Positions 5,608-11,609 of a stretch of 11,609 nucleotides of DNA are shown here, piece after piece. Source of the DNA: a bacterium (GTDB lineage: Bacteria > Patescibacteria > Paceibacteria > UBA9973 > UBA2103); NCBI GenBank assembly GCA_021812925.1, contig JAKAMK010000017.1, positions 1-11,609 on the forward strand. Direction: 5' to 3'. The notes beneath the pieces are model-generated. The model was not told where the DNA came from, ran no database searches, and was given only the letters and a program-made list of their open reading frames with translations. The translations under genes and the position numbers were made by a program. Within the stretch, counting starts at the first letter, position 1. The number at the start of each line of letters is the position of its first letter.

Positions 5608-7541
5608 CACAGCTTGTCGCCCTTTTCCACACCGAACGCTTCGTAGAAGGCGTCCGTATTCGAGAGCGGGCCATGGATGCGGTAGATGCCCGGCGAGTGC
5701 GGGTCATTCACCACCGCGAGCTTTTGGTACTCCGGGCGCACGAGCTCGCGCTCGAATACCGTAAAACCGAGGAAGAAGCGCTGCACGGGAGTGAATCCGT
5801 CTATGACCGTATCTTCTTCCGGGTGCCGCTCGAGGTGCCTCTGGTACGCGTCGTAGGCGATAGCCAGTCCGCCGAGGTCAGCCACGTTCTCACCGAGCGT
5901 GAATTTCCCGTTCACCCGCACGCCGTCGGCGACGGTGTACGTATCGAACTGCTTCACGAGCACCTTCGTCTTCGCCTCAAATCGCTTTTTGTCTTCCTTG
6001 GTCCACCACATCCTGAGGTTGCCTTTTCCGTCGAATTTCGAGCCTTCGTTGTCGAAGCCGTGCGTCATCTCATGGCCGATGACTTCGCCGATGGCGCCAT
6101 AATTCACCGCTGCGTCCGCTTTCGGGTCGAAGAACGGTGGCTGCAGGATGGCAGCGGGGAAGACTATGTCGTTTAGGCTCGGCGCGTAGTACGCGTTTAC
6201 GGTCTGCGGATACATGTGCCACTCGCTCTTGTCCACCGGCTTCTTGAGTTTCCGCATGGCGCGCTTGTGCTCGTACTCACCCACGCGCAGGATGTTACCC
6301 ACGTAGTCATCTGCGCGTATCTCGAGCCCGGCGTAGGACTTCCACTTCTTCGGATACCCTATCTTGGGATTCATCTTCGAGAGCTTCTCGAGCGCCCGCT
6401 TCTTCGTCGTCGCGCTCATCCAATCGAGATTCTTGATACGCGCTTCGTACGCTTTGAACAGGTTCCCGACGAGCTCTTCCGCAGCGCGTTTCGCTTCCGG
6501 CGAGAAGTGGCGCTCCACGTAGACGCGGCCGATGACTTCTCCGAGGCCGCCGTTCACCGTGGTGAGCACCCGGCGCCACAAGGGGCGCATCTGCTTCATG
6601 CCCGCGAGCGTCTTGCCGTAGAACGCGAAGCTCTGCGCTACGAACGCGCTTCCGAGCGCGCTCGCGAAGCCGTTCAGTACGTGCCACTCGAGGTACACGT
6701 GCCAGTCGTCCATCGGCACGCGCTCGAGCATCCCTGCCACATGCGCGAGGTACGCTGGCTGCATGACCACGACGGTGGCAGGCTCCGCGCCGAGCTTCTT
6801 GAAATAGAGCTTCCAGTCCGCCTGCGGGGCGCGCTTCGCGATGGCGGGCAGCGAGAACGGGTTGTAGACCTTGTCGATGTTCTGGCAGTCCACCTTGTCC
6901 ATCTGATGCTTCGCGAGCTCCGTCTCGATAGAGAGCACTATCGCTGCGCGCCGAGCCGCCTCTTTGGGAGAAAAGCCGCCGAGGCGGAGCATCTTCGGCA
7001 CGTATGCGCGGTATGCCTCGCGCACGCGCTTCGATTCCGCATCATCCTTCAGGTAGTAATCGCGGTCGGAAAGCGAGAGGCCGGACTGTGCGAGGTGCAG
7101 CAGGTAGCGGTCGCTGTCTTTGGCGTCCTGGTCCATGAACGCGCCCCACATGGTGCCAACGCCCACGCGGTCGAGGTATGCCATGAGCTCGATGAGCTCC
7201 CGCACGGTCTTTGCCTTGCGGACGCGCGCGAAAAGGGGAGTAAGCGGCGTCGTGCCGAGCTTCTCGCGGCGTTTCTCATCCATGCCGCTCTTGAAGAAGT
7301 CGCCGACAAGCTGCTCAGGGCTGCCACGCTTCGCGCGCTTCTTCGCGAGAAGCTCTTTCACTATCGCGTGGAGCTCTTCCTGTGTGCGCTTGATGGCGAT
7401 GTAGAACTCGCTCCACCGCACCTCGTCCGCCGGCATCTTCGTGCGTGCGAGCCAACCGCCGCCCGCATAGTGGTAGAAGTCGTCCTGCGGCCGCACCTTC
7501 CGGTTCATGTCTTTCGTGTCGAATCCCCATCGCGTGTTCAT
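5574..7541 (-). CDS. M13-family zinc metallopeptidase (PepO/neprilysin-like)
   Basis: Numbering is from the upstream ATG at 7550. The zinc site is HEMTH (His493, Glu494, His497) with the third ligand in GENVADLGG (Glu554, with Asp558). NAYYAPSLNDIVFPAAILQPPFF (452-474) is the family substrate-binding strand, DPHSPGIYR (616-624) supplies the conserved His618 and Arg624, and the chain ends near the usual W. The N-terminus has the typical VRPQDDFYHYAGGGWL. Length of about 655 aa is normal for PepO-type oligopeptidases. No signal peptide or membrane anchor is visible, so it should act on peptides in the cytoplasm unless exported unusually. A TATACT box lies directly before the ATG at 7550, so I prefer the second ATG at 7541, 9 nt from the box. 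The gene diverges from alaS and converges with the HD gene. Confidence 0.93.
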   Translation of the reverse strand: MNTRWGFDTKDMNRKVRPQDDFYHYAGGGWLARTKMPADEVRWSEFYIAIKRTQEELHAIVKELLAKKRAKRGSPEQLVGDFFKSGMDEKRREKLGTTPLTPLFARVRKAKTVRELIELMAYLDRVGVGTMWGAFMDQDAKDSDRYLLHLAQSGLSLSDRDYYLKDDAESKRVREAYRAYVPKMLRLGGFSPKEAARRAAIVLSIETELAKHQMDKVDCQNIDKVYNPFSLPAIAKRAPQADWKLYFKKLGAEPATVVVMQPAYLAHVAGMLERVPMDDWHVYLEWHVLNGFASALGSAFVAQSFAFYGKTLAGMKQMRPLWRRVLTTVNGGLGEVIGRVYVERHFSPEAKRAAEELVGNLFKAYEARIKNLDWMSATTKKRALEKLSKMNPKIGYPKKWKSYAGLEIRADDYVGNILRVGEYEHKRAMRKLKKPVDKSEWHMYPQTVNAYYAPSLNDIVFPAAILQPPFFDPKADAAVNYGAIGEVIGHEMTHGFDNEGSKFDGKGNLRMWWTKEDKKRFEAKTKVLVKQFDTYTVADGVRVNGKFTLGENVADLGGLAIAYDAYQRHLERHPEEDTVIDGFTPVQRFFLGFTVFERELVRPEYQKLAVVNDPHSPGIYRIHGPLSNTDAFYEAFGVEKGDKLWREKKARAKIW

Positions 7542-7550
7542 AAGACGCAT

Positions 7551-7556
7551 AGTATA
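7551..7556 (-). promoter_or_regulatory. -10 box of the M13 peptidase gene
   Basis: TATACT on the minus strand (5 of 6 match to TATAAT) ends 9 nt before the ATG at 7541 and abuts the alternative ATG at 7550. No clear -35 was found at 16-18 nt. Its placement implies a leaderless or nearly leaderless transcript. Confidence 0.5.
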
Positions 7557-7572
7557 AGAACGGGCTTCTCTA

Positions 7573-7581
7573 TGCTATCTT
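7573..7581 (+). promoter_or_regulatory. Extended -10 element of alaS
   Basis: TGC-TATCTT carries the TGn extension and a 4 of 6 match to TATAAT (7576-7581). It ends 7 nt before the alaS ATG. It lies 19 nt from the divergent TATACT of the peptidase gene, so the two promoters are back to back in less than 50 bp. Confidence 0.48.
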
Positions 7582-7588
7582 TTCACCC

Positions 7589-9490
7589 ATGACCGTACGC
7601 GACGTGCGCAGCCGCTATCTCGATTTCTTCAAGAAAAGGGGACACGCCATAATCCCCTCGGCACCCATCGTGCCGGAAAACGACCCGACGACCCTCTTCA
7701 CGAGCTCGGGCATGCAGCCTCTTGTGCCGTACCTCATGGGGCAGGAGCATCCGGAGGGCACCCGCCTTGCTGACTCGCAGATGAGCTTCCGCGCGGAAGA
7801 CATCGAGGAGGTCGGCGACAACCGCCACACGACCTTCTTCGAGATGCTCGGCAACTGGAGCCTCGGCGACTACTTCAAGCAAGAACAGCTGCCGTGGTTT
7901 TTTGAGTTCCTCACAAGCTATGACGAAGGCCTCGGGCTCGACCCGGAAAAGCTTTTTGTCACCACCTTTGCGGGCGACGAAGCGAGCGGCATGAAGGCCG
8001 ACACCGAATCGGTCGCACTCTGGCAAAAATTGTTTGCAGAAAAGGGCATCGACGCGAAGTTTGTCGAACTTGGCACTGAAGAAGAGGGCGGCGCGCTCGG
8101 CATGCAGGGCGGCCGCATCTTCGCCTACGGCGCAAAGAAAAACTGGTGGAGCCGCGCGGGCACGCCGAGCAACATGCCACCGGGAGAAATCGGCGGCCCC
8201 GACTCGGAAGTGTTCTACGACTTCGGCCTGCCGCACGACGAACGTTTTGGCCGCGAGTGCCACCCCAACTGCGATTGCGGCCGCTTCATCGAGATAGGAA
8301 ACTCGGTCTTCATGCAATTCATTAAGCAGGCAGATGGTTCATTCAAGGAACTGCCAAACAAAAACGTCGACTTCGGCGGCGGACTCGAGCGCCTCTCCAT
8401 GGCGGTCTTCGATACGCCCGACATCTTCAAGATAGACCTCTTCGACGACGCGCGATGCGTTCTCGAAGAACACTCGGGGAAGACGTACGAGGAAGACCTC
8501 GTCACGACGGTCTCATTCCGCATCATCTTGGACCACATGCGCGCCGCGAGCTTCATGCTCGCCTCCGGCATCCTGCCCGGGAATAGCGAGCAGGGGTATG
8601 TGCTGCGCCGCCTCATCCGCCGCTCCATCCGCGAAGCAGACAAGCTCGGTATCAAGGACGCGGTACTCGCCGACGTGGCAAAAGGCTACGGCAAGGCCTA
8701 CGAAGTGCAGTATCCGTTCGTCCTCGCGCAGGCTTCCCACATCAAGGACGCGCTCGAGATGGAGGAAACGCAGTTCAGGAAAGCATTGGCTAACGGCATG
8801 CGCGAGCTTGAGAAGATGGGCGACGACGTCGACGCCTTCACGCTCTTCACGACCTACGGCTTCCCGGTCGAGCTCACTGAAGAGATTGCGAAAGAGAAAG
8901 GCATCGCGCTCGACATGGAAACCGTCCGCGCGAAGATGCAGGAGCACCAGGCTGCCTCGCGCGCCGGCGCCGCACAGAAGTTCGCCGGAGGGCTCGCCGA
9001 CCATCAAACGCAAACGATTAAATATCACACCGCGCACCATCTCCTCTTGAAAGCGCTCCAGAAAGTGCTCGGCCCTGAGGTGCACCAGCGCGGCAGTAAC
9101 ATAACGACCGAGCGCCTGCGCATCGACTTCAACTACGGTGCGAAGATGACCGACGAGCAGAAGGCCGAGGTAGAGAAGCTCGTGAACGAGAAAATAGACG
9201 AAGCGCTGCCGGTCATCCGCACCGTTATGCCGAAGGAAGAGGCCGAGAAGCTCGGTGCGGAGCATGAATTCGGCGCCACGTATCCGGAGAGCGTCTCCGT
9301 GTACTCGGTGGGCCCGAAAGGTGCGACGCAAGACGACCCGAAGTTTACCGAATCGTATTCCATCGAGTTCTGCGGCGGCCCGCACGTATCGAATACCTCC
9401 GAGCTCGGCGAAGGGGGGAAGCGGTTCAAGATAAAGAAAGAGGAGGCATCGTCGGCAGGCGTGCGCCGCATCAAGGCGGTGCTCGCGTAG
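7589..9490 (+). CDS. alaS: Alanyl-tRNA synthetase, shortened form lacking the C-terminal domain
   Basis: AlaRS charges tRNA-Ala and clears mischarged Ser/Gly-tRNA. The 633-aa product has the class II catalytic core: RSRYLDFFKKRGHAIIPSAPIVP at the start, FTSSGMQPLVPYL (37-49), HTTFFEMLGNWSLGDYFK (80-97), and FGGGLERLSM (262-271), followed by the helical tRNA-recognition region. The editing domain retains its zinc motifs HTAHH (480-484) and CGGPH (595-599). Typical bacterial enzymes are about 870 aa. Here the chain stops after the editing domain, so the C-Ala domain is absent, and the beta-barrel linker before the editing domain is reduced to about 15 residues (463-478). A Cys-rich segment, ECHPNCDCGRF (223-233), precedes EIGNSVFMQF. 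The gene appears monocistronic, with a -10 element 7 nt before ATG and no Shine-Dalgarno. Confidence 0.97.
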   Translation: MTVRDVRSRYLDFFKKRGHAIIPSAPIVPENDPTTLFTSSGMQPLVPYLMGQEHPEGTRLADSQMSFRAEDIEEVGDNRHTTFFEMLGNWSLGDYFKQEQLPWFFEFLTSYDEGLGLDPEKLFVTTFAGDEASGMKADTESVALWQKLFAEKGIDAKFVELGTEEEGGALGMQGGRIFAYGAKKNWWSRAGTPSNMPPGEIGGPDSEVFYDFGLPHDERFGRECHPNCDCGRFIEIGNSVFMQFIKQADGSFKELPNKNVDFGGGLERLSMAVFDTPDIFKIDLFDDARCVLEEHSGKTYEEDLVTTVSFRIILDHMRAASFMLASGILPGNSEQGYVLRRLIRRSIREADKLGIKDAVLADVAKGYGKAYEVQYPFVLAQASHIKDALEMEETQFRKALANGMRELEKMGDDVDAFTLFTTYGFPVELTEEIAKEKGIALDMETVRAKMQEHQAASRAGAAQKFAGGLADHQTQTIKYHTAHHLLLKALQKVLGPEVHQRGSNITTERLRIDFNYGAKMTDEQKAEVEKLVNEKIDEALPVIRTVMPKEEAEKLGAEHEFGATYPESVSVYSVGPKGATQDDPKFTESYSIEFCGGPHVSNTSELGEGGKRFKIKKEEASSAGVRRIKAVLA

Positions 9491-9542
9491 ATTCGTCCAC
9501 TACAACGTGCATTTCACCCTCCTCGTGCGCACATATATGACC

Positions 9543-9548
9543 TATACT
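9543..9548 (+). promoter_or_regulatory. -10 box before the actin-like ATPase gene
   Basis: TATACT (5 of 6 match to TATAAT) ends 10 nt before the ATG at 9559. The 68-nt gap after the alaS stop holds no clear terminator; GTGCGCAC (9525-9532) is a small palindrome. No -35 was identified. Spacing again suggests a very short or absent leader. Confidence 0.5.
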
Positions 9549-9558
9549 AAGAACGAAT

Positions 9559-10596
9559 ATGCGATTCCTCTCGCAGTTTTTTAAGAAGGCAGAAGCTGAA
9601 TCCGTCCTGCTCGTAGACATCGGCGCCGGCTCGGTCGGCGCTGCCTACGCGCACTTTCCGCTCCGCGCGCCGCCCACTATCGCGTACGCGAAGCGGCTCT
9701 CCATCGAGCCGAAGGCGCATGAGGACCGTGAGACTGCGATGAGCCGCACTCTCTCTACGCTCTGCGAATCGCTCGTGAGAGAAGGCGCACCGGCGCTCGC
9801 ACGCGTTGCCGGACACGGCCGCGTGGAAGCTATCCTCGTCTCGATTAGCGCCCCGTGGCAGTCCACGGTCCTGCGCCACGAGAAGTTCGAGGATACGAAG
9901 CCGTTCACCTTCACGCGGAAGATGCTCTCCGACGGCGTAGACCAGGCGGGGCTCGCGCCCAAGGGCAAACTCCTCGTCGACGAGAGCATCGTCGGCACGA
10001 TGCTGAACGGCTACGAGACCCACGAGCCCTTCGGCAAGCAGACCACCCGTGCGCAGGTCATCATGCTCGCCTCGCTCATCGACGAGCATGCTGCACGCAG
10101 CATCGCTCTCGCACTACGCACGACCTTCCACACGGAGCGCATCCTCTCTATCGCAGGCTCCTCGCTCCGCTACCAGGCAGTGCGCAGCATCTTCCCGCAC
10201 GAGAAGAACGCGTTCATCCTCGACACGACCGGCCCGGAAATCGCCATCTCGCTCATCCGACGCGGCCTGCTCGTCTCGGTCACCGAGCTTCCCGACGGGC
10301 AAGCGGGCACGCCTGAATGGGTCGCCGAGGTACGGAAGGCGTTCGGAGATTTCGCAAGCCGGTATCCGTTGCCCCGCGTCATCTTCGTCCTGGTCGAGGA
10401 TGAGAAGCTCGAACCCGTAAAGGCCGCTCTCGCCGACAAGGAGATTTCAAAGATGTGGCTTACCGAGGACCCTCCCAAACTCGTGCCCATCCAGCTTCCG
10501 CAGCTCCCGCCCATGAAGCAGACCTCTGAGACGCCGCCCGACACGATCCTTCAACTCATGGCTTTGTATTGGAAAGAGCACGGGCACGACGAGTAA
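9559..10596 (+). CDS. Actin-like ATPase of the PilM/FtsA type
   Basis: The 345-aa product shows the actin/Hsp70-fold ATP-binding landmarks: LLVDIGAGSVGAAYA (17-31) as phosphate-1 and FILDTTGPEIAISLIRRG (219-236) as phosphate-2. The region between includes KLLVDESIVGTMLNGYETHEPFGKQ (137-161), which fits the SHS2-like subdomain of FtsA and PilM. The first ten residues (MRFLSQFFKK) could form an amphipathic membrane-binding helix. In type IV pilus systems PilM is a cytoplasmic ring protein that binds the short N-terminal tail of the membrane protein PilN. Here the next gene encodes a protein with a short cytoplasmic tail and one transmembrane helix, a similar arrangement, though not recognisable PilN. 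FtsA-like cell-division or another envelope function is possible. Divergent sequence makes the subfamily uncertain; the fold call is fairly strong. Confidence 0.75.
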   Translation: MRFLSQFFKKAEAESVLLVDIGAGSVGAAYAHFPLRAPPTIAYAKRLSIEPKAHEDRETAMSRTLSTLCESLVREGAPALARVAGHGRVEAILVSISAPWQSTVLRHEKFEDTKPFTFTRKMLSDGVDQAGLAPKGKLLVDESIVGTMLNGYETHEPFGKQTTRAQVIMLASLIDEHAARSIALALRTTFHTERILSIAGSSLRYQAVRSIFPHEKNAFILDTTGPEIAISLIRRGLLVSVTELPDGQAGTPEWVAEVRKAFGDFASRYPLPRVIFVLVEDEKLEPVKAALADKEISKMWLTEDPPKLVPIQLPQLPPMKQTSETPPDTILQLMALYWKEHGHDE

Positions 10597-10597
10597 G

Positions 10598-10629
10598 AGG
10601 CGCTCTGTGCAAAAGGGTTGATAGCGCCT
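10598..10629 (+). terminator. Hairpin just after the actin-like ATPase gene
   Basis: AGGCGCT (10598-10604) is perfectly complementary to AGCGCCT (10623-10629) around an 18-nt loop, starting 2 nt after the stop codon. It may act as a transcript end or RNA-stability structure. There is no T-tract, so a classical intrinsic terminator is not supported. The loop contains TGTGCAAAAG (10606-10615), repeated at 10690-10699. Confidence 0.35.
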
Positions 10630-10641
10630 GGTGCAGCTGGG

Positions 10642-10732
10642 GTATACCCGAGCACTAACCGTCCGCCAGTCGCGAGGAGAGGTGCCGGTTGTGCAAAAGA
10701 GCATTCGCACTATCGGTTAGTGCTGGGTATAC
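10642..10732. repeat. 19/20-bp inverted repeat enclosing 52 bp, upstream of the last gene
   Basis: The left arm GTATACCCGAGCACTAACCG (10642-10661) is the reverse complement of the right arm CGGTTAGTGCTGGGTATAC (10714-10732), apart from one extra G. The right arm contains most of the TATACT box of the next gene, and the left arm puts the mirror-image TATACC on the minus strand. Inside, CCGGT-T-GTGC (10685-10694) can pair with GCAC-T-ATCGG (10707-10716) around a 12-nt loop. This uses the first three bases of the right arm, so it competes with the long stem. The region may be an operator with divergent promoters, a small mobile element, or a switching RNA; none is proven. Confidence 0.7.
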
Positions 10733-10733
10733 T
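10728..10733 (+). promoter_or_regulatory. -10 box of the final membrane protein gene
   Basis: TATACT (5 of 6 match) ends 8 nt before the ATG at 10742 and forms the outer edge of the inverted repeat. GCTGGG precedes it. No consensus -35 was seen at the expected distance, where the competing small hairpin lies. An activator or operator function of the repeat could substitute, which is inference. Confidence 0.5.
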
Positions 10734-10741
10734 TCGACCAT

Positions 10742-11609
10742 ATGCGCAAACTCGATGACATAATCCCGCCGTCTCGTCGCAAGGAGACGGAGCAGCCTGC
10801 AATAGACATGCTGCCGCAAGAACCGGGTGGATCGCGCCCTTCGCGCGAGCCGCTCAAGCTCCGTCCCCGTCCGCCACGCTTCCCGTACGGCACGCTCGTG
10901 GGAATCTTCGTCGTCATCTTCCTCTCCATCGCGGCCCTCTTCTACTTCTCGAGCGCTGAGGTGCAGGTGACCCCGAACACGGTGACCACTGCCGTCCAGA
11001 ACTCCTTCACGGCAGACAAGAGCACGGGCACGCTGCCTTTTGAGATACTCTCTGCGCAGAAGATAGCGAGCCAGAGCGTGCAGGGGAGCGGCACGAAGAC
11101 GGTGAACACGAAGGCCTCCGGCAAGCTCACCATCTACAACACGCAGGCGAAATCGCAGCGGCTCGTCGCAAGCACCCGCTTCGCCTCTCCGGCCGGGCTC
11201 ATCTATCGCATCAGTGGAGCGGTGACCGTCCCGGCAGGAACCGCTACGAAGCCCGGCAGCGTGAGCGCCACAGTGACCGCAGACCAGACGGGTGCGACGT
11301 ATAACATCGGCCCGACCTCCTTTACGATTCCTGGTCTCGCAGGCACGGCTATCGCCGACAAGGTGTACGCCCGCTCGACCGATGCCATGACCGGCGGCGC
11401 CTCCGGCACGATTCCGGTCGTAGACAGCGCGACCGAGGCTACCGCCGTGGCAGCGCTCAAGACCGCGCTCGGCCCAGACCTCGCCTCGGGCATCAAGAAC
11501 CAGATACCGTCCGGCTACGTGCTCCTGCCGGGCGCCTCGCAGACCACCTACACCGAACTCACGCCGGCACCGAGCTCGACGACCGGCCAGGTAGACGTGA
11601 AAGAGGAGG
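10742..11609 (+). CDS. Single-span membrane protein, partial at the right edge; weakly baseplate-J-like
   Basis: The first 289 codons are open to the window edge with no stop. Residues 1-48 are a charged, Pro-rich cytoplasmic tail starting MRKLDDIIPPSRRKE. Residues about 50-70 are one transmembrane helix (GTLVGIFVVIFLSIAALFYF), and the rest is a beta-rich extracytoplasmic region. Segments such as TRFASPAGLIYRISGAVTVPAGT and VTADQTGATYNIGPTSFTIPGLAGT resemble a membrane-anchored family I recall from Patescibacteria. Their VPAG and G-x-x-Y-N-I-G patterns are reminiscent of phage baseplate J-like domains. That likeness is weak and from memory. The gene follows the actin-like ATPase, so the pair may form a membrane complex with the tail contacting the ATPase. 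The start is fixed by a TATACT box 8 nt upstream. Confidence 0.8.
   Translation, partial: MRKLDDIIPPSRRKETEQPAIDMLPQEPGGSRPSREPLKLRPRPPRFPYGTLVGIFVVIFLSIAALFYFSSAEVQVTPNTVTTAVQNSFTADKSTGTLPFEILSAQKIASQSVQGSGTKTVNTKASGKLTIYNTQAKSQRLVASTRFASPAGLIYRISGAVTVPAGTATKPGSVSATVTADQTGATYNIGPTSFTIPGLAGTAIADKVYARSTDAMTGGASGTIPVVDSATEATAVAALKTALGPDLASGIKNQIPSGYVLLPGASQTTYTELTPAPSSTTGQVDVKEE

Noticed and set aside
6216..7592. 458-codon open frame on the plus strand
   Set aside because: It is antisense to the M13 peptidase, whose zinc motifs are unambiguous. The translation lacks any recognisable domain and extends over the divergent promoter region.
8513..9385. 290-codon minus-strand open frame
   Set aside because: Shadow of alaS; no motifs and no promoter-like sequence.
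9525..9532. GTGCGCAC palindrome after alaS as a terminator
   Set aside because: A stem of at most four base pairs with no loop or T-run cannot support intrinsic termination.
10447..10710. 87-codon minus-strand frame entering the structured gap
   Set aside because: Mostly antisense to the actin-like ATPase gene; the mirror-image TATACC box lies inside it, not upstream, and no motif was found.
10597..10741. Known riboswitch, T-box or tRNA in the structured gap
   Set aside because: No cloverleaf, no T-box NNUGGNACC-type motif and no riboswitch core that I recognise; reported as inverted repeats only.

Overview
The window looks like a chromosomal segment of a high-GC member of the Patescibacteria (Candidate Phyla Radiation), most likely Parcubacteria and perhaps Kaiserbacteria-like. 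The reasons are a C-terminally shortened alanyl-tRNA synthetase, very tight gene packing with 0 to 4 nt junctions, small single-span surface proteins, a membrane protein of a type I recall from this group, and almost no Shine-Dalgarno sequences. TGA is used as a stop (for example at the ends of the 2-thiouridylase and of the following small membrane protein), which argues against the TGA=Gly lineages Gracilibacteria and SR1. The taxonomic call is inference from sequence memory, not from a search.

Layout, left to right. The C-terminal tail of an MltG-type transglycosylase converges, through a strong hairpin, on a small unknown minus-strand gene. A divergent promoter region separates that gene from mnmA (tRNA 2-thiouridylase). 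A short secreted or anchored protein follows, coupled by an ATGA overlap to an ATP-cone plus Mrr-like nuclease fusion. The nuclease stop codon lies inside a 166-bp imperfect palindrome (2862-3027), the most striking non-coding element here. A compact four-gene operon comes next: a DUF7282-like anchored protein, a PD-(D/E)xK nuclease with four cysteines, uracil-DNA glycosylase, and a stand-alone HD hydrolase of the RelA/SpoT type. It converges on a minus-strand M13 zinc metallopeptidase, which shares a short divergent promoter region with alaS. After alaS come an actin-like ATPase of the PilM/FtsA type, a 145-nt structured intergenic region, and a single-span membrane protein that runs off the right edge.

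Functional themes are translation (MnmA, AlaRS), DNA repair or nucleic-acid processing (Ung and two different PD-(D/E)xK nucleases), alarmone or nucleotide turnover (HD hydrolase), envelope work (MltG, M13 peptidase, small anchored proteins) and a probable membrane apparatus (actin-like ATPase plus membrane partner). No rRNA, tRNA, CRISPR array or transposase gene was seen. No gene-free stretch exceeds 300 bases; the two longest (2866-3062 and 10597-10741) both carry inverted repeats.

A recurrent feature is a -10-like hexamer ending only 6 to 10 nt before the start codon at seven genes that begin or may begin a transcript. This suggests leaderless mRNAs are the rule here, and I used it to choose several starts.
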